33,140 nt of DNA from Thermoproteota archaeon. GTDB lineage: Archaea; Korarchaeota; Korarchaeia; Korarchaeales; Korarchaeaceae. This document shows positions 30,230 to 33,140 of the stretch, piece by piece. The translations under genes and the position numbers were made by a program. The DNA is taken from positions 1 through 33,140 of the forward strand of contig JALWYH010000132.1 in NCBI GenBank assembly GCA_027078475.1. The letters are read 5' to 3'. Within the stretch, counting starts at the first letter, position 1. Every line of letters begins with the position of its first letter. Below the pieces are notes generated by a model, which worked only from the letters and a program-made list of their open reading frames with translations, did no database searches and had not been told where the DNA came from.

Positions 30230-30712
30230 TCAACCCGACTTACGATCATCGCACCCCAAGGTGGAACTCAGCAGCCTGAGCAGCCTGTAGGACATGCCCC
30301 AGACCACGTATCCGCAGCAGCTCGCCGACCTGACCAGCATCCCCCTGCGCGGGATGAAGGCGTAGCCCTCCCTCATTCGCCTTAGATCCATCCAGAAGAC
30401 CTCGTCCACCTCGCTCCCAGCCACCGGCCTCACTTCGCCCACTCGAAACAGGAAGGGCATCACCCTGATCCTCCTAGTCAGGGGAGAGATCATGGGGAGC
30501 CTGACAGGAGATGAGCGGGGATCGAGGGAGATCCCGACCTCCTCCCTCACCTCCCTCATGGCGGTATCCAGACAGCTCCTGTCTCGGGGCTCCACACCCC
30601 CTCCCGGGAAGCTCACGTTCCAAGAGAAGGGATCGTCGATGCTGGCCCTCCTTTTTATCATGAGGACCTTGCAGTCCCTCAGAAGTATCCCCACGGCGGC
30701 ATCGCAGTCCAT
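30230..30712 (-). CDS. Nudix hydrolase, CoA-pyrophosphatase-like
   Basis: The Nudix box lies at residues 39-61 (GVEPRDRSCLDTAMREVREEVGI). Its first glutamate is replaced by Arg45, while the metal-binding REVREE core is intact. In front of it, RASIDDPFSWNVSFPGG has the same spacing as the CoA-pyrophosphatase (NudL/NUDT7) signature, although two fixed residues of that motif differ. The C-terminal YVVWGMSYRLLRLL also resembles that group. The likely role is hydrolysis of CoA or another nucleoside diphosphate derivative, but the substrate is uncertain. ATG 30712 stands 28 bases from a TATA-like TTTTATT, so the mRNA is probably leaderless; a TTG just upstream opens the frame. It diverges from uppS. 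Confidence 0.82.
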   Translation of the reverse strand: MDCDAAVGILLRDCKVLMIKRRASIDDPFSWNVSFPGGGVEPRDRSCLDTAMREVREEVGISLDPRSSPVRLPMISPLTRRIRVMPFLFRVGEVRPVAGSEVDEVFWMDLRRMREGYAFIPRRGMLVRSASCCGYVVWGMSYRLLRLLSSTLGCDDRKSG

Positions 30713-30719
30713 CAACTAG

Positions 30720-30727
30720 TTTAAATT
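30720..30727 (+). promoter_or_regulatory. TATA box of uppS
   Basis: TTTAAATT is centred 32.5 bases before the GTG start of uppS, the same distance found for the palindromic elements at 5691 and 9578. Because it is palindromic it may also act on the Nudix side. Confidence 0.5.
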
Positions 30728-30736
30728 CCGGACTCC

Positions 30737-30743
30737 AATAAAA
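30737..30743 (-). promoter_or_regulatory. TATA-like box of the Nudix gene
   Basis: Read on the minus strand, TTTTATT is centred 28 bases before ATG 30712. It overlaps the AAAGGAGG in front of uppS, so the two divergent promoters share about 30 bases. Confidence 0.4.
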
Positions 30744-30755
30744 GGAGGAGACAGG

Positions 30756-31556
30756 GTGCCTCGGTTGGGCCTACTGGACGTGCTTTACAGGCTGGCCAGC
30801 CTGCTGGAAATGCCCCTCTACCGGAGATACCTAGAGTCCAAGGTCAGGAGAGGTGAGATACCGAGGCACGTGGCCCTCATACTGGATGGGAACAGGAGGT
30901 TCGCTCAAAAGCTCGGCCTGGATTACTTGGAGGCCTACAGGATCGGGGCCGAGAGGACGGAGGAGCTGCTGGAGTGGCTGCTCGATCTGGGCGTGGATCA
31001 CGTGACCCTCTACGCCTTTTCCACCGAGAACTTCTCTAGGCCGAGGGATCAGGTGGTGGCGGTCTTCAGGGTGATAGAGGAGAGGCTGAGGTACCTGCTG
31101 GAGACCAGCGAGAGGCTGAGGAGGAACGGGGTCAGGTTCAGGCTGGTGGGTAAGAGGGAGCTCCTCCCTCAGAGCGTAAGAGAGCTGGCCGGGAGGCTGG
31201 AGGAGATGACGAGGGACTACGGGATGAAGACCCTTAACCTGGCGGTGGCCTACGGGGGAAGGGCAGAGATCCTCGATGCCGTCAGGGAGATCGCGCGGGA
31301 GGTGGCTGAAGGCACCCTCAGGCCCGAGGACATAGACGAGGAGGTCATGAGATCCCACCTCTACGCCCCCGATCTGCCGGATCCCGACCTCATCATAAGG
31401 ACGTCGGGGGAGGAGAGGCTCAGCAACTTCCTCCTGTGGCAGTCCGCCTACTCAGAGCTGTATTTCTGCGAGGTTTATCTGCCCGAGCTGAGGAAGGTGG
31501 ATATACTCAGGGCCATCAGGGACTACCAGAGGAGGAAGAGGAGATTTGGAGGCTAG
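30756..31556 (+). CDS. uppS: cis-Prenyltransferase (undecaprenyl/polyprenyl diphosphate synthase family)
   Basis: The 266-residue protein adds isopentenyl units in cis configuration to make the long polyprenyl carrier used in archaeal glycan and N-glycosylation pathways. The diphosphate-binding motif is LILDGNRRFA (Asp44). TLYAFSTENFSRP and TLNLAVAYGGRAEI follow, and the C-terminal signature RTSGEERLSNFLLWQSAYSE is intact. The frame begins at GTG 30756 behind a TATA box 32.5 bases upstream. An AAAGGAGG also lies nine bases before it, but may fall outside the transcript. The lipid product would serve the heavily sequon-bearing surface proteins encoded elsewhere in this window. Two further genes follow closely on the same strand. 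Confidence 0.94.
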   Translation: MPRLGLLDVLYRLASLLEMPLYRRYLESKVRRGEIPRHVALILDGNRRFAQKLGLDYLEAYRIGAERTEELLEWLLDLGVDHVTLYAFSTENFSRPRDQVVAVFRVIEERLRYLLETSERLRRNGVRFRLVGKRELLPQSVRELAGRLEEMTRDYGMKTLNLAVAYGGRAEILDAVREIAREVAEGTLRPEDIDEEVMRSHLYAPDLPDPDLIIRTSGEERLSNFLLWQSAYSELYFCEVYLPELRKVDILRAIRDYQRRKRRFGG

Positions 31557-31560
31557 AGAA

Positions 31561-32439
31561 TTGAGGATCGATGTGAACGGTGCCCTGCTGGATCTGGAAA
31601 TGCTCACTGAGGAATACGGGCTGAGGACGGACCTCACCCACCAAGTGAAGGTGGAGGGTCTCGATGGACGCCTGGTCAGGCTCTTGAGGGTCCTCATTTC
31701 CGACTTCAATGTCTACCTGGTGGAGACCCCTCACATCCTGAGGTACGTCTCCCATCCCTACATATCGGGCGAATCCCTAGAGGTCCTCATGTCCGAGAAC
31801 TCTCCCCTGCTCAGGAGAATAGTAGACAGGTTCACCCTCCGCAGGTTCGGATCCCTCGTGGCGGCGGACGAGCTGATAGGGAGGATGGGGATAGATGCTC
31901 CCCACATACAGGATCTCAGTGATCTGGGTGACGTCGTGGCCGCGATCCCCACTCCAGCCACCTCGGAAAGCATCGAGGCCGTGCACTCCCAGGTGAGGGA
32001 GAGGGGCGGGAGGCTGAGGGTGGTCCTGTTCATCGGCCCCATGGGAGAGGAGGACGTGCACCTGCTGGGCGACGCGGCCAACTCCTTGGGGGTGGACTCC
32101 ATATTCCTCGCCCCAGCCCTCCTCGGGAGCAGGGACAGCGGCGGCAGGCTGATGGCCTATGGTGTCGACCTGGATGCGCTCAGGCGGGGCAGGGTGGTGA
32201 CCCTTGGCTCTGTGGTGGATCCCCTGACCCTCTGTAGACTCCTCAGGGAGTATCCCCCGGGGATGGACATCTCCGGCCTCAGGGAGAGGATGGCCCCCGA
32301 TCCGGACTACCTCAGGTCCCTTCTGGAAGACCTGATCTTCCTGATGGAACAGCCCCTGTTCGAACCATGGCAGGTTGATATACTCCTGAGAGAGGCCAAG
32401 AACCTTAGGAGGCAGCTGATGAGGTATGAGGGCAGATGA
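31561..32439 (+). CDS. Uncharacterised protein (292 aa) downstream of uppS
   Basis: I do not recognise this family. The protein is soluble, with no signal peptide or membrane helix. It has an N-terminal alpha/beta part (LRIDVNGALLDLEMLTEEYG). Its middle stretch reads LRVVLFIGPMGEEDVHLLGD, then VVTLGSVVDPLTLCRLLREY, and a helical C-terminus ends in LLREAKNLRRQLMRYEG. I choose TTG 31561, eight bases after GGAGG and four after the uppS stop; TTG 31546 is possible but has a poorer site. Its 3' end overlaps the next gene, a URO-D family protein, by 14 bases, which suggests a joint function. Strand order in the middle region might fit a TIM-barrel or Rossmann-like fold, but this is only an impression. 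Confidence 0.7.
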   Translation: MRIDVNGALLDLEMLTEEYGLRTDLTHQVKVEGLDGRLVRLLRVLISDFNVYLVETPHILRYVSHPYISGESLEVLMSENSPLLRRIVDRFTLRRFGSLVAADELIGRMGIDAPHIQDLSDLGDVVAAIPTPATSESIEAVHSQVRERGGRLRVVLFIGPMGEEDVHLLGDAANSLGVDSIFLAPALLGSRDSGGRLMAYGVDLDALRRGRVVTLGSVVDPLTLCRLLREYPPGMDISGLRERMAPDPDYLRSLLEDLIFLMEQPLFEPWQVDILLREAKNLRRQLMRYEGR

Positions 32440-33140
32440 GGGAGAGTCCCGACCGGAGATACTCCTGATAGAGGTTGATGGGTACGTGGGCGACTACGTG
32501 ATCTCCGAGAGGCCGGTTGCGGGGGCGAAGTGGGGCGTGAGTCTCCCGGGACCCTCCGAGATCCTGATGGGGAGGATGGGCCTCGCCTCTATGGCCAGGA
32601 TGGCGGTCTTGGACAGGGGGAGTATGAGGAGAATCCACGAGGAGGCCTTGGATCTGGTCCTCCGGAGCATAAGGGCCCTCGATCCCGTCCCGAATTTCGT
32701 CCTGATCACAGATGACTGCGCCACGTACTCGGGCCCCCTCATGCCCAGGTGGTATATGGAGGAGCTTTACCTGACCTCCCACGCCGTCATAGCCGAGGAG
32801 GTGAGGGCGAGGGGTTCCTCTCCCTTCCTGCACGCGGATGGCAACTACGGACCACTCTTCAGGGAGCTGGGCAGGACTTGGGACCTGCTGCACCCCCTCG
32901 ATGTGCACCCGCGGGGTGACCCCGATGATTACGCCACTTGGATGAGGGTGGTGAGGAAGATCAGGCCACAGATAGAGAGCAGGATAGCGACCGGATTGGC
33001 CCTGGAGCTGGGGGACGAGGACCTGGTGGTCAGGGCGGCGATGGAGTTCTTGGGCATGGGTCTGCAGGGAGTGGTCCTCTCCAACTTCCACCCGCCCTTG
33101 ACGAGGTTGGACATGGGATCTATACTGGGGAGGCTGGGGC
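32426..33140 (+). CDS. URO-D (uroporphyrinogen decarboxylase/HemE-like) family protein, 5' part
   Basis: The frame from ATG 32426 stays open to the window edge (about 238 codons), so the C-terminus is missing. The segment LITDDCATYSGPLMPRWYME, followed by HAVIAEEVRARG and then FLHADGNYGPLFRELGRTWD and LLHPLDVHPRGDPDDYATW, matches the URO-D fold. In that family a DDxA loop, a helix and an H-x-D/C-G-N strand are standard. Members either decarboxylate uroporphyrinogen or transfer methyl groups to corrinoid or thiol carriers (MtaA/CmuA type). The His-x-Asp-Gly-Asn form is common in the second group, but zinc ligands cannot be confirmed without the C-terminus. It overlaps the preceding unknown gene by 14 bases. 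Confidence 0.75.
   Translation, partial: MRADEGESRPEILLIEVDGYVGDYVISERPVAGAKWGVSLPGPSEILMGRMGLASMARMAVLDRGSMRRIHEEALDLVLRSIRALDPVPNFVLITDDCATYSGPLMPRWYMEELYLTSHAVIAEEVRARGSSPFLHADGNYGPLFRELGRTWDLLHPLDVHPRGDPDDYATWMRVVRKIRPQIESRIATGLALELGDEDLVVRAAMEFLGMGLQGVVLSNFHPPLTRLDMGSILGRLG

Overview
The window looks like the chromosome of a thermophilic archaeon, probably from the TACK side of the tree. A korarchaeote is a reasonable guess, but no taxonomic marker here proves it. The reasons are a Cdc48-type double AAA ATPase, an archaeal-type leucyl-tRNA synthetase, the archaeal tRNA(Met) cytidine acetyltransferase TmcA, a UPF0282-type metallo-beta-lactamase, TadA/TadC-like secretion genes, exoproteins with many N-x-S/T sequons, and TATA boxes about 25 to 33 bases from many first-gene starts. 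The DNA is GC-rich, arginine is mostly AGG/AGA, and GTG and TTG starts are common. Genes are packed and often overlap. There are no tRNA, rRNA, CRISPR or insertion-sequence features.

Left part (1-9516): the 3' end of cdc48, a class I (bacterial-type) GAPDH, and leuS on the opposite strand. Next comes a divergent pair: an 82-residue pilin-like protein on the minus strand, and a zinc ribbon plus a coiled-coil protein on the plus strand. An AT-rich 217-base gap, a winged-helix regulator, a HAD phosphatase and DNA topoisomerase IA follow.

Middle (9615-19250): a 1299-residue surface protein (beta-helix, four DUF11-like domains, one membrane segment) whose cytoplasmic tail looks like a PIN domain. 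Then a fused CoA-transferase diverges from an ornithine cyclodeaminase/alanine dehydrogenase family gene. A methyltransferase gene overlaps tmcA tail to tail.

A long minus-strand run (30712 down to 17055) carries a CoA-pyrophosphatase-like Nudix gene, an Lrp/AsnC regulator, a tightly overlapping four-gene secretion/pilus-like locus (Ig-repeat exoprotein, two-pass membrane protein, TadA-like ATPase, TadC-like membrane protein), then smc-scpA-scpB, pyrD, the UPF0282 hydrolase and tmcA. The SMC is only 768 residues, and its ScpA partner is also short. Together they suggest a size-reduced condensin.

Right end (30756-33140): a cis-prenyltransferase (uppS), an unrecognised 292-residue protein and the 5' part of a URO-D family gene, all on the plus strand.

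The best candidates for new biology are the surface protein with the PIN-like tail, the Ig-exoprotein/TadA/TadC locus and the possibly related orphan pilin-like gene, the shortened SMC/ScpA pair, and a palindromic TATA element. That element sits at the same distance upstream of two envelope-protein genes.
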